DNA of 64,000 nucleotides from Sphingobium sp. BYY-5 (GTDB taxonomy: Bacteria > Pseudomonadota > Alphaproteobacteria > Sphingomonadales > Sphingomonadaceae). The stretch lies in contig NZ_JALEBH010000001.1 in assembly GCF_022758885.1 (NCBI RefSeq), positions 1,302,001-1,366,000 of the forward strand. Direction: 5' to 3'. The notes beneath the pieces are model-generated. The model was not told the origin of the DNA. It ran no database searches and saw nothing but the letters and a program-made list of their open reading frames with translations. This document shows positions 26,065 through 36,737 of the stretch, piece by piece; the stretch's first letter is position 1; each line of letters opens with the position of its first letter. Made by a program: the position numbers and the translations under genes.

Positions 26065-29000
26065 GACTCTTGCATGACATCGCCCAGCCGCCGAATATCT
26101 ATCGACAGCAGTTCCACCATCATACCCTCATCGAGCATAACGTTCAGTTCCACATCAGAAAAAGACCGGGGCAAGGACATCTTCAGCCTGACATCTTTCT
26201 CTTCCGTTGCCACCTTGCACAGATCCTCGACCCGCTTGTATGCAAAGTCGACCTGACCGCCCTGTCCATAGACCTTGAAATGAGCTTGGCCCTTGGACGC
26301 CCGAAACACCTTCAGGCGGAAATTAACTTCATATTTGCCCGCTGTAAGCGCCAGCCACGGTCCAAACACCAAAGTCCCGCCTTGCCCGCTAGCGACAAGG
26401 CGACCATCGTCCCGCCTTCCAACATGCGAACCCAGGCGCTTGTCAACTGGCTTGATCGAAAAGCTGCGCGGCGCGGAAAGGCTGGAGTGCCATTCGCCGT
26501 CAATAATGCTGGCGAGTATCTGCTTGGCACTGTCGGACCAGTTCTGCGGCAGATGCGACTCCACCGCATCGACGGCAGAGCGGAGCGTCACCGGCGACTT
26601 CTCATCTTGCGCCAGCCATTGTGTGAGCGCTTCCGCGAGGCTCGCGGCATCGGTTCCGGTGAAGAACATCGTACTTTTTGGCGCAACTTCGCGGAAGACA
26701 GGCATGTCGCGCGCCAGAACTGGCAACCCGAACTGCTCAGCTTCCGCCAGCGGCAGACCAAAGCCTTCCCCACGCGACGGCGCAACCAGGCAGTCCGCTG
26801 CTTCATATAGTGCGGCCAGCATGTCATCGTCCGCCGAATCGAACCAGAAGAAGCGTTTCTGGCGTTCGGGATGTGCATCAAAGCGCTTGATCAGATCATC
26901 GACCATCCAGCCCTTTTTGCCAACCAGCACCAGGTAGACGTCCTCACCTTGCCGCCATAGCAGGTCGAAGGCGTCGAGCAATTGAGCCTGCCCCTTACGC
27001 GGTTCGATAGTGCCGACCGAGAGAAAGGTTTTGGCCCTCCGCAAAGTATTGAGCAGGAATGCGTCCGCTCCTTCCAACTTCGCTTGAGCTGGCGCCCGGC
27101 TCGCAAGATCACCTGAATTGTGAAACCAGCCAATCTTGAAATCGTCAGCGATAAATTCATTTTCTGCGACAATATACGCCGCGAATTCCTCGGCCACGGT
27201 TTTCGTCACCGCGATAATGCCGCTCATCTCGGCGACCGTCCGCAACCATTGAGCGTTGTTTTCGACCACCAATGAGGGAAAAAATTCCTTAAACTGTTGC
27301 GGCAACAGATCGTGGACGACGAAATAGGCCGGCACTCCCAACAGGCGCAACTTGCGGAAAACTTCCTTGCGGGCCGGCATAAGGACATCGTGGAAGTCCA
27401 AACCCAAAAAGATATCGCCAGGTTTGGGATCGATCAGATAATTTGTGGTCCGCGCCGCCGTGATATTGCGATATCGGGCCAATATGTCGGTAGCGACATG
27501 ATAATCATTGGTCGCACCAGTATAGACCGGCAATATGTCGAAATCGGCCATTTCCATCGACAGCAACGCATCAAGGATATTGCGCGTAACACGCTGGATG
27601 CCGGTCCCGCTATCGCGCACATATAATTCAGAGATATCCACGAAGATCGCGCGACGCCGAGGCAGTGCCTTGACCACCTGCCGCGCGATATGGATTGCTT
27701 CACTGTCATAACTCAGGCGCGTCGGAGCGACGGCACGGAGATAATCCACCAGCAACTGCCGTTGCTCCGGACGGGGCAGCGTGGAAAAGCGGCTTCGTGT
27801 GAGTTCGCCGCGGGCATATTTGGCCTCGATTGCTTCCAGCGCACGACGCGCGACCTTTTCCCACGAAAATTTCGAAAGTTGTTTCGCACTCGATGCGATC
27901 AGTCGCTGCCGGAATGGCTCGTCCGTCAGCACACGATTGATGCTGCGAGACATGTCGGCCAGAGAATGGGGATCGAATAGCGCCTCCTCCAATTCGATGA
28001 TCTCCGGGACGCTGGCGGCATTGGCACCTATCACGGGAATACCAAATGCCATCGCCTCCAACACCGGCAGGCCGAATCCCTCATGATAGGAGGGAAAGAC
28101 GAATGCCTTGGCATTGCGATATAAGCCAACCATCTCGTCGTCGGTAATCCGATCGGTAAAGACCATGCGGCCGTGCAGGCTCGGGTGGCGTGCCGCACGA
28201 GCCTGCAGATCTTGCATATGCTCATATGGCATGCCGCCAGCCATTACGAGTTGGTGTTTCGACAACACGGCCGGATCGATTTCGGCCATCGCATCGATCA
28301 ACCGGTTCAGATTCTTACGCGCGTCCGTCGCGCCACTGTACATCAGGTAAGGGCCGGTTATACCGAATTTCTTCTTCAGTACATTCAGTGGCGTACCCTG
28401 CGTCGTTGCAAAGGTCTCCGAAATTGCGGCAGAGATGGTGACGATGTCGTCCGGATTCTTCCCGACATATTCGATACCTTCTCGACGAGAGGATTCCGAA
28501 ATGGCAAGCAACAGGTCACATTCACTGAAATGATCCACCTTTTCCATGAACCACTGCAAGAGACGAGCGTCCTGCAGATAGGTGCTCTGATAGATAAGCG
28601 GGATCAGGTCGTAGAAAATCGCCGCGGTGGGAATGTCCTTGATGAATCGGCTAACGGACGTGATCGTCTGATCGCCGGCCCCTTCGGACATGCTCGACAC
28701 AATAACAATATCCGGACTCAAGCCGGCCAGGGCGGCTTCACGGAGTCCCTCGGAGGCGAAGCGATGCTCGTCATTCTCCTCCAGCGCATAATGGGCGATG
28801 CCGCTGGGGTGCCACAGCAAAATGTTTTGCGCGCCGATCTGCCTCTTAAAATGATCGATCATGAACGTCAGTTCGCTGGCGAAATCGGTGTTGAATACGA
28901 GAAACACCTCGTGGCGACCATGACATAGCGCGATAAGCGCCTCGGTAAAGGCGAAGGTGTATCGGCCGATGCCGCGGTAGCGGCTTCCATTCTGCACACC

Positions 29001-29165
29001 CTGCATGTCGATGACGATGCGCAGCTTATGGTCAACCCGATCGGCAACTGGAAGTTTTGCGATCACGCGCTGATCGGCAGCAGAGAGTTTTGTAGTCTCT
29101 TGCCGATCGGCAACAGGAAGCTCTGTGGTCACTTGCCGATCGGCAACAGGGAGTATTGTGGTCAC
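26061..29165 (-). CDS. Double GT4 glycosyltransferase with C-terminal beta-domain
   Basis: 1034 residues with two complete GT-B units. The first has GIGRYTFAFTEAL near residue 65, YSGATDARKNLNRLI near 272 and YHEGFGLPVLEAMAFG near 360. The second has GIQRVTRNIL near 520, GTIEPRKGQAQLL near 713 and SRGEGFGLPLAEAEQFGLPV near 797. Each contains the EGFGLP motif binding the nucleotide-sugar diphosphate. About 140 C-terminal residues (LVFGPWLALTAGKYEVNFRL) look like a beta-sandwich. The N-terminus has four 11-residue repeats around LPVADR. It probably adds two sugars in surface glycan assembly. Start is GTG, overlapping the upstream gene by four bases. Confidence 0.85.
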   Translation of the reverse strand: MTTILPVADRQVTTELPVADRQETTKLSAADQRVIAKLPVADRVDHKLRIVIDMQGVQNGSRYRGIGRYTFAFTEALIALCHGRHEVFLVFNTDFASELTFMIDHFKRQIGAQNILLWHPSGIAHYALEENDEHRFASEGLREAALAGLSPDIVIVSSMSEGAGDQTITSVSRFIKDIPTAAIFYDLIPLIYQSTYLQDARLLQWFMEKVDHFSECDLLLAISESSRREGIEYVGKNPDDIVTISAAISETFATTQGTPLNVLKKKFGITGPYLMYSGATDARKNLNRLIDAMAEIDPAVLSKHQLVMAGGMPYEHMQDLQARAARHPSLHGRMVFTDRITDDEMVGLYRNAKAFVFPSYHEGFGLPVLEAMAFGIPVIGANAASVPEIIELEEALFDPHSLADMSRSINRVLTDEPFRQRLIASSAKQLSKFSWEKVARRALEAIEAKYARGELTRSRFSTLPRPEQRQLLVDYLRAVAPTRLSYDSEAIHIARQVVKALPRRRAIFVDISELYVRDSGTGIQRVTRNILDALLSMEMADFDILPVYTGATNDYHVATDILARYRNITAARTTNYLIDPKPGDIFLGLDFHDVLMPARKEVFRKLRLLGVPAYFVVHDLLPQQFKEFFPSLVVENNAQWLRTVAEMSGIIAVTKTVAEEFAAYIVAENEFIADDFKIGWFHNSGDLASRAPAQAKLEGADAFLLNTLRRAKTFLSVGTIEPRKGQAQLLDAFDLLWRQGEDVYLVLVGKKGWMVDDLIKRFDAHPERQKRFFWFDSADDDMLAALYEAADCLVAPSRGEGFGLPLAEAEQFGLPVLARDMPVFREVAPKSTMFFTGTDAASLAEALTQWLAQDEKSPVTLRSAVDAVESHLPQNWSDSAKQILASIIDGEWHSSLSAPRSFSIKPVDKRLGSHVGRRDDGRLVASGQGGTLVFGPWLALTAGKYEVNFRLKVFRASKGQAHFKVYGQGGQVDFAYKRVEDLCKVATEEKDVRLKMSLPRSFSDVELNVMLDEGMMVELLSIDIRRLGDVMQES

Positions 29166-29168
29166 TTA
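29039..29168. repeat. 33-bp tandem repeat (about four units) at the start of the double glycosyltransferase gene
   Basis: Units beginning GATCGGCA occur at 29039, 29072, 29105 and 29138 with exact 33-bp spacing. The right-hand two are nearly identical. Because 33 is a multiple of three, the array encodes an 11-residue peptide repeat. Its last unit includes the GTG start codon and the stop codon of the upstream DUF4214 gene. Confidence 0.85.
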
Positions 29169-29683
29169 GACCTCTTCAGTAAGGCGTAAACCGCAATCGT
29201 TTCAGCGGACAGATCCTCCTGGCACGTGACGTCCAAGACGGAATATGCCGTGTCGACATGAAACGGTTCAACATGCTGGAAAGAAGGGAAGGACGATAGG
29301 TCCCCTGCCCCCTGTACGGCGTGTCCCGGACCTACGCCCGGGCCGTTGATCGCCAACTGCATTTGCAGCGCGCGGACCTGGCGACTGATTGAATCGTCGC
29401 TCTCGACCTCATAGAATCTCCGCACTATCCAGCCGACGACGGGCATATCCGCCCAGCGCTGGCGAGCGAGATATTGCTTCATACCCTGCACGACCGCGCG
29501 GGTCTTGCGTGCCTCGGCCGATTGCACGAGGGTCGAGATCACCTCATATTTGCGCATACCAGCGAGCATCTTCGCGCAATAATAATTTCGACCGTCGTCA
29601 TCGATATCGCGCTGCAATATAAGCTCATAGGCCGATTGCAAAAACGCAATCCCGTTGAGCGCCAGCAGATCGTTCAGCGACAT
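29162..29683 (-). CDS. DUF4214 domain protein
   Basis: About 173 residues. The N-terminal 60 residues (LNGIAFLQSAYELILQRDID, YYCAKMLAGMRKYEVISTLV) form a DUF4214 module, usually found fused to glycosyltransferases or in surface-protein loci. The remainder is not recognised. ATG 29683 is preferred because AAGG precedes it; an ATG at 29716 would add 11 residues with no ribosome site. Its TGA overlaps the GTG of the glycosyltransferase gene (GTGA), so the two are translationally coupled. Confidence 0.7.
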   Translation of the reverse strand: MSLNDLLALNGIAFLQSAYELILQRDIDDDGRNYYCAKMLAGMRKYEVISTLVQSAEARKTRAVVQGMKQYLARQRWADMPVVGWIVRRFYEVESDDSISRQVRALQMQLAINGPGVGPGHAVQGAGDLSSFPSFQHVEPFHVDTAYSVLDVTCQEDLSAETIAVYALLKRSK

Positions 29684-29716
29684 GGCGCTGCCTTGACGAA
29701 GGTGGCGAGTTGTCAT

Positions 29717-30120
29717 GATTTAACCCAGTTGATTTAGGCGCCCTACTAGATATTTTTACGCTCGTTTCAAAGCTTTTTTGACCCATATCAACCCAGTTCG
29801 AGACTAAACCGCGGCAAGCTGTCCGACATGGACGGGCATCCTGAGCTATTTTGGCTAGCTCCGATATTGGATTTGCAAAGTCAAGAGGGCGGCTTGAGCA
29901 GGAATGTTGCCCCTGCTCACTTTCAGTGCACACCCTGGGCATCGCCGTTATGGCCTCCTCGATGGTGTGGCCCTAGAAGCTGTTACGAACTTACGAGTCC
30001 GAATAAATTCAAAGGCTTGACTAACACGTCCTCGCAAGCTTTATCCGTCCGACGTATCGGACGCTAATCGAGCCATATCCGACGCTGCAGCGTGAGGATG
30101 CGGGGTAACGGGAACACGGC
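29717..30120. other. Gene-free stretch upstream of the glycosyltransferase operon
   Basis: About 400 bp with no supported gene. It must contain the promoter of the DUF4214-glycosyltransferase pair near its left end, but I could not assign -35/-10 elements. A short perfect palindrome, CGTCCGACGTATCGGACG, lies near 30047. The right part grades into an eroded transposase fragment. Confidence 0.5.
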
Positions 30121-30284
30121 ATCCGCGTCACAACGTTTGTGGAAGGCGTCGAGGTCGGCGCTTTCATCGCGGACAAGGCCTTTGACGGCGATGATATCGT
30201 CGCCGCCCTCCTTGAGCGCGGCGCCAAGATCCTCATCTCGTAGCGTTCAGCCGCACCAAGCCGCTCCCGCTCAATGCCGAAGCC

Positions 30285-30287
<3 letters not shown>
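30121..30287 (+). pseudogene. IS5-group transposase C-terminal fragment
   Basis: The plus strand encodes EGVEVGAFIADKAFDGDDIV followed by AALLERGAKILIS, then a stop. After a one-base frameshift it encodes SRTKPLPLNAE. This order (IADKAFDAD, RGAKVVIS, RRTKPLPLNAEMY) is the late part of IS5-family transposases, including the second catalytic Asp. The fragment ends at the stop codon of the Wzc-like gene on the other strand. Confidence 0.68.
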
Positions 30288-32416
<2,129 letters not shown>

Positions 32417-32417
<1 letters not shown>

Positions 32418-33121
32418 TAGCGGCCTCCATCCAGCGCGATAAAGCCCGCCGCAACGACCGGCACCGCGATCAGCGCGCTGCCCAGGATCGCCTTGGCGCG
32501 CGACAGGCCGACGATCACCTGATCGCCGGGCAATATTTCGGGATCGGGCGCCTTGCCCTTGCGGATGGCGGAAAGGTCGAACATCGCCGCCCGGCGCTGC
32601 CCGTCCATCCGGCGCACCACGACCACCTGACTGAGGCCCGCGAGCCGGGTCGGCCCCTTGGCCAGCGCCACGGCCTGCGACAGGGTCAACCGCCCGTCGA
32701 GTGGATAAAGGCCGGGTTCGCGCACCTCGCCGTCCAGCGTGATGCGACGGCCCACCGCCTTCTTCACGAACAACGTCACCTGCGGCGACACCAGATAGCG
32801 TTCGCCCAGTCGCCCCGCGATCACGTCGGCGGCCTCGCTGGCGGTCAGCCCCGCCATCGGCACATCGCCGATCAGGGGCATACGCACCATGCCGGCCGCC
32901 GTAACCTGCGCATCTTCCAGCGACAGGCCAGGCTCATGATAGATCTGGATGCGCAGCACATCGTCAGGGGACAGGCGATAATCCATGCCTACCGCCGGCG
33001 GTGGCGGCACCACCGCATAGGCGGCCTCGCCCCTCGGCGCATCCTCGACCGTCGCGCAGCCCGCCAGCCCCGGCAGGGCCAGGGCAACCATCCAAAGTCG
33101 TGGCGTGCGCCAGCGCTTCAT
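32417..33121 (-). CDS. Polysaccharide export lipoprotein (Wza/GumB type)
   Basis: 234 residues. The lipoprotein signal ends in LAGCA, giving a lipidated Cys at about residue 22. The poly-export domain (YRLSPDDVLRIQIYHEPGLS) and a SLBB-like segment (ITLDGEVREPGLYPLDGRLT) follow. The C-terminal hydrophobic stretch AILGSALIAVPVVAAGFIAL could form the outer-membrane helix seen in Wza. It builds the export channel with the Wzc-like protein encoded next. Confidence 0.9.
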
Positions 33122-33244
33122 GCCTCACGTCCCCCTCTGGCGATTGATCCATGGCGCGGACGAGCGCCGTTGGCCACGGGGGTTAGCGGCGGGACAGAGG
33201 GATGGCAACCGCCAGCGCGACGGGGCGCACCCGTGCGCTGACGG

Positions 33245-34540
33245 TCAGACGGCGATACGGTCGGGTGTGGAGGCCGCGATCCGGCGGGGCTGGTCGGGCC
33301 AGATTCCCCGCGTGTCATAGACCGCCTTGCCGGCGCGTTCGTCGACGGGGACGGATTTGAACATGTCATGATCGACCAGAATGACGAACAGGCCACATTG
33401 TTCCAGAGCCGTATCGAGATCGATCAGTTCGGCGCCGGTTCCGGCGAACTCCATCGGCAGCTCGCGCGCATGGGGTTCGACCAGCTTGATGCGGCGACCG
33501 TAGCGGCGGGCCAGGCGCGCGGCGACCTTCACCGCCGGGCTTTCGCGGAAATCATCGATATTCGCCTTGAAGGCGAGACCCAGGCAGGCGACATCCTCTT
33601 GCGCGAAATCATCGATCATATCGGATGCCCTGGCGACGACATGATCGGTCTTGCCGTCATTCACCTCACGCGCAGTGCGGATGATGCGCGCATTCTCCGG
33701 ATCGCCATGGACGATGAACCAGGGATCGACGGCGATGCAATGACCGCCAACGCCGGGACCGGGATTGAGGATGTTGACGCGCGGATGCCGGTTGGCGAGG
33801 CGAATCACCTCCCACACGTCGATGTCCATATTCTCCGCGATTACCGACAATTCATTGGCGAAGGCGATGTTGACGTCGCGGAAGCTGTTTTCGACCAGCT
33901 TCACCATCTCGGCCGCGCGGGCGGTGGTGGTGATGCAGGCGCCGCGTACGAACTGGCGATAGAAGCCCAACGCTTTGCGCGCGCAGCGCGGCGTGATGCC
34001 ACCGATGCAGCGGTCATTGTCGATCAGTTCGACCAGGATGCGGCCGGGCAGCACCCGCTCCGGGCAATAGGCGATGGCGATATCACCCTGCGCACCTTGC
34101 CCCGGCATCTTCAAATCCGCGCGCAGCGATCCGATCACATCGCGCAGCGCTTCGGTGGTGCCGACGGGGGATGTGGATTCGAGGATCACCGTGTCGCCGC
34201 TTTTCAGCACCGACGCGATCGTCCGCGCGGCCTTGAGTACATAGCTGATGTCGGGCGCGCGATCCTCCGCCACCGGGGTCGGCACCGCGATGATGAAGAC
34301 GTCGCTTTCCTCCACCTCCAGCGATGCACGCAGATTGCCGCGAGCCACCACGCCCTGCACCAGGCCGTCCAGGTCGACTTCCTCGATATGGACGCGGCCC
34401 GAATTGACCGTTTCCACCACATGGGCGGATACGTCCACGCCCACCACCTGACACCCTCCACGCGCGATCAGCGCGGCGGTCGGCAGGCCGATATAGCCAA
34501 GGCCGATGACGGAGACCTTCTGCTTGGTGTCGACGGGCAT
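33245..34540 (-). CDS. wecC: UDP-N-acetyl-D-mannosamine dehydrogenase (WecC/WbpA type)
   Basis: 431 residues, NAD-dependent UDP-sugar 6-dehydrogenase. The N-terminal Rossmann motif is VIGLGYIGLPTA. The central helix has AAEMVKLVENSFRDVNIAFANEL, and the catalytic Cys is in PGVGGHCIAVDPWF near residue 265. The GLPTAALIA and GGHCI signatures favour the UDP-ManNAc/UDP-GlcNAc branch over UDP-glucose dehydrogenase. With WecB (35449) it would make UDP-ManNAcA for the exported glycan. The frame is open 42 codons upstream into a repeat element, so 34540 is taken as the start. Confidence 0.88.
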   Translation of the reverse strand: MPVDTKQKVSVIGLGYIGLPTAALIARGGCQVVGVDVSAHVVETVNSGRVHIEEVDLDGLVQGVVARGNLRASLEVEESDVFIIAVPTPVAEDRAPDISYVLKAARTIASVLKSGDTVILESTSPVGTTEALRDVIGSLRADLKMPGQGAQGDIAIAYCPERVLPGRILVELIDNDRCIGGITPRCARKALGFYRQFVRGACITTTARAAEMVKLVENSFRDVNIAFANELSVIAENMDIDVWEVIRLANRHPRVNILNPGPGVGGHCIAVDPWFIVHGDPENARIIRTAREVNDGKTDHVVARASDMIDDFAQEDVACLGLAFKANIDDFRESPAVKVAARLARRYGRRIKLVEPHARELPMEFAGTGAELIDLDTALEQCGLFVILVDHDMFKSVPVDERAGKAVYDTRGIWPDQPRRIAASTPDRIAV

Positions 34541-34650
34541 GAGGCGGGCAATCCTTTGGGCCGTTTCAATTTGGCCACTTTTCTGCCCGGAAATGCTGAA
34601 GATTTCGGTAACGCTGACCGGCTGCCTTTGTCGCGCCAGCCCAGCCGCCC

Positions 34651-34842
34651 TAGGGCGGATCGACATTCACGGTTTTAGAGGCTTCTTACGCCGTCATGCC
34701 GGACTTGATCCGGCATCCAGGGCCACAAAAGGCGTCGCCTGCGACTCTGGATGCCGGATCAAGCCTGTCCTGAGCGTGTCGAAGGGTCCGGCATGACGTT
34801 GAAAATGAGGCTTCTGCTTTAACCTGAATGTCGATCGGTCCT
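34651..34842. repeat. TIR-bounded ~175-bp element, copy B
   Basis: The left end TAGGGCGGATCGACATTCAC is intact. The right end has decayed to GAATGTCGATCGGTCCT. The interior has the two ATGCCGGA/TCCGGCAT hairpins, with an insertion that reads CCTGAGCGTGTCGAAGGG inside the second one, making this copy longer. It lies in the leader region of wecC rather than at a gene end. Confidence 0.85.
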
Positions 34843-34890
34843 GGCCTGCTGCATTCACCCCATGCAGCCTGCCTCAGTCTCCTGGAGTCT

Positions 34891-35031
34891 GTTTGAAAAT
34901 GCGCGGAAGAGCGCATTTTGAGACCGCACCGGCCCTCTCCCCCACCCGGCCACCCATAGAATATAGCCGTTGGGTGGCCGGGTGGGGGTGTGGGCCGGTG
35001 CCGCAATGCGCCGAATGGCGCATTTTCAAAC
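34891..35031. repeat. Large nested palindrome (140 bp)
   Basis: GTTTGAAAATGCGC at the left end is mirrored by GCGCATTTTCAAAC at the right end. Inside, CCCACCCGGCCACCC is mirrored by GGGTGGCCGGGTGGG around AATATAGC. It begins seven bases beyond the stop of the small gene at 35038 and could act as its terminator. Its size and double nesting exceed a normal terminator. Confidence 0.8.
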
Positions 35032-35037
35032 ACTTCC

Positions 35038-35274
35038 TTAACGATAACGCGGCAGAGGCTGGCGCGCCATGTGCATGGGCGATCGCACCACCTTGGTGGT
35101 GATGATCTTCGTCTTCATCAATGTGCGGATACGATCCGCGCCATCGGGATTGAGCAGAACCACGCGCGTGCCGCCCGATGTGAGCGTCTCGATGGTGGAA
35201 ATGGCGATGGCATGGCGTGCGCACAGCGCTTTCACATCGTCCTGCGACGCATCGAGGTTGATGGCGCGGCTCAT
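35038..35274 (-). CDS. Small conserved-looking protein of unknown function
   Basis: 78 residues, basic at the C-terminus (KIITTKVVRSPMHMARQPL). The N-terminal part (ASQDDVKALCARHAIAISTI, ETLTSGGTRVVLLNPDGAD) has a regular beta-alpha-beta pattern but no motif I can name. AAGGGGCA lies eight bases before ATG 35274, supporting that start over one 60 bp upstream. It sits between wecB and wecC on the same strand but is separated from both by over 170 bp. Confidence 0.6.
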   Translation of the reverse strand: MSRAINLDASQDDVKALCARHAIAISTIETLTSGGTRVVLLNPDGADRIRTLMKTKIITTKVVRSPMHMARQPLPRYR

Positions 35275-35448
35275 GCGGACTGCCCCTTCATGCCGACAAC
35301 CGGGGTAGGACGAAACAAGATGGTCATGAAACACGCTCCTTGCGTTGCAAGCGGGAGCGCGAATTGTCTCTCGGTCGTGGCGAATGCTTGCGGGCAGGAT
35401 TCGCGCGATGCCGTCCGGTAGCAGATAGGTGTCGCAACGTCGCCGCTT

Positions 35449-36567
35449 TTATTGCGGCGCGCGGCCGATCACCTCGGCAATCCGCTCCGCAGCCTTGCCG
35501 TCGCCAAAGGGATTATGCGCCCGCGCCATCGCCTGATAGGCATCCTCATCGTCCAGCAGCCCTAGCACCTCGCTCACGATCCTTTCCCGGTCCGCCCCCA
35601 CCAGTTTCGCCGTGCCCGCCGCCACGCCTTCGGGCCGCTCGGTCGTTTCGCGCATCACCAGCACCGGCTTGCCGAGCGAAGGCGCTTCTTCCTGCACACC
35701 GCCGCTGTCGGTCAGCGCCAGATGGCACAGGTCCAGCAATCGCACGAAATGCGGATAGTCGAGCGGCTCGATCATCGCGACATTGGGCAGCCCGCCCAGC
35801 ACCGCGTCCATCACCGGCCCCACATTGGGATTGGGGTGGACCGGAAAGATCACCGCCACATCCGGCCGCGCGGCGATATCCGCGATCGATCGTGCGATCG
35901 CCTCCATCCCCCCGCCGAAATTCTCCCGCCGATGGCTGGTGACGGCGACAATGCGCTTGCCCGCGAAGCGCGCCGCCAGATCGTCCAGCCCGCTCGCCAG
36001 CGCCGGTTCCGCCAGCACCCGCGCGCGCGTCGCCAGCAGCGCATCGATCACGGTGTTCCCTGTGACATAGATGCTTTCGGCCACGCGATTTTCCGCGAGC
36101 AGCGCATCGGCCGCCGCCTGGGTCGGCGCGAAGTTCATGTCGGCGATGCAGGCGACGACGCGGCGGTTGACCTCCTCCGGCCAGGGATGATGAATGTCGC
36201 CGCTGCGCAGCCCGGCCTCGACATGGGCGACAGGGATCTTGCGATAATAGGCGGCCAGGCTCGCCACCATGGTGGTCAGCGTGTCGCCATGCACGACCAC
36301 GCGGTCGGGCCTTTCCCTGTCGAACGCCTTGCCCAGTTCGACGATCAGCTTTGCCGTCAGGCCGTCCAGCGTCTGGTTGGGCACCATGACGTCCAGGTCA
36401 ATGTCGGGCATGATCCCCGCAATCTCCAGCACCTGATCCAGCAGGCCGCGATGCTGCGCGGTCACGATGACGCGCGTTTCCACGCCGGCCCGCGCCTGCA
36501 AGGCATGGACCACGGGAAACATCTTGATCGCTTCGGGTCGCGTCCCGAACACCACTGCTATCTTCAC
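35449..36567 (-). CDS. wecB: UDP-N-acetylglucosamine 2-epimerase (non-hydrolysing)
   Basis: 372 residues, GT-B-like fold. VVFGTRPEAIKMFPVVHAL at the N-terminus, HVEAGLRSGD near residue 115, EVNRRVVACIAD, TSHRRENFGGG near 210 and LTDSGGVQEEAPSLGKPVL near 283 are all family signatures. It interconverts UDP-GlcNAc and UDP-ManNAc, the substrate of the neighbouring WecC. The GTG start at 36567 is preceded by AAGGAAG at good spacing. Divergent from ugd. Confidence 0.95.
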   Translation of the reverse strand: MKIAVVFGTRPEAIKMFPVVHALQARAGVETRVIVTAQHRGLLDQVLEIAGIMPDIDLDVMVPNQTLDGLTAKLIVELGKAFDRERPDRVVVHGDTLTTMVASLAAYYRKIPVAHVEAGLRSGDIHHPWPEEVNRRVVACIADMNFAPTQAAADALLAENRVAESIYVTGNTVIDALLATRARVLAEPALASGLDDLAARFAGKRIVAVTSHRRENFGGGMEAIARSIADIAARPDVAVIFPVHPNPNVGPVMDAVLGGLPNVAMIEPLDYPHFVRLLDLCHLALTDSGGVQEEAPSLGKPVLVMRETTERPEGVAAGTAKLVGADRERIVSEVLGLLDDEDAYQAMARAHNPFGDGKAAERIAEVIGRAPQ

Positions 36568-36737
36568 GTCTCTTCCTTTTGCCTGCCGCTGCGCTCCGCC
36601 TGTCGCAGAAATTGGTATACAGCCGCTGAATCGCTTGCGCATTTCTTCGCTGCATTGCAGCGAACCAAATGTGCAGCGGCTTTGTGAGAGCCGCGTTGCA
36701 CCCCCCTTTTTCTTTCTATGCGGAGCCGGAGCACCTC

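Noticed and set aside
29039-29168. Possible CRISPR or iteron array from four 33-bp repeats
   Set aside because: The units are contiguous with no spacers, in frame with the glycosyltransferase and encode a peptide repeat. There is no replication gene nearby.
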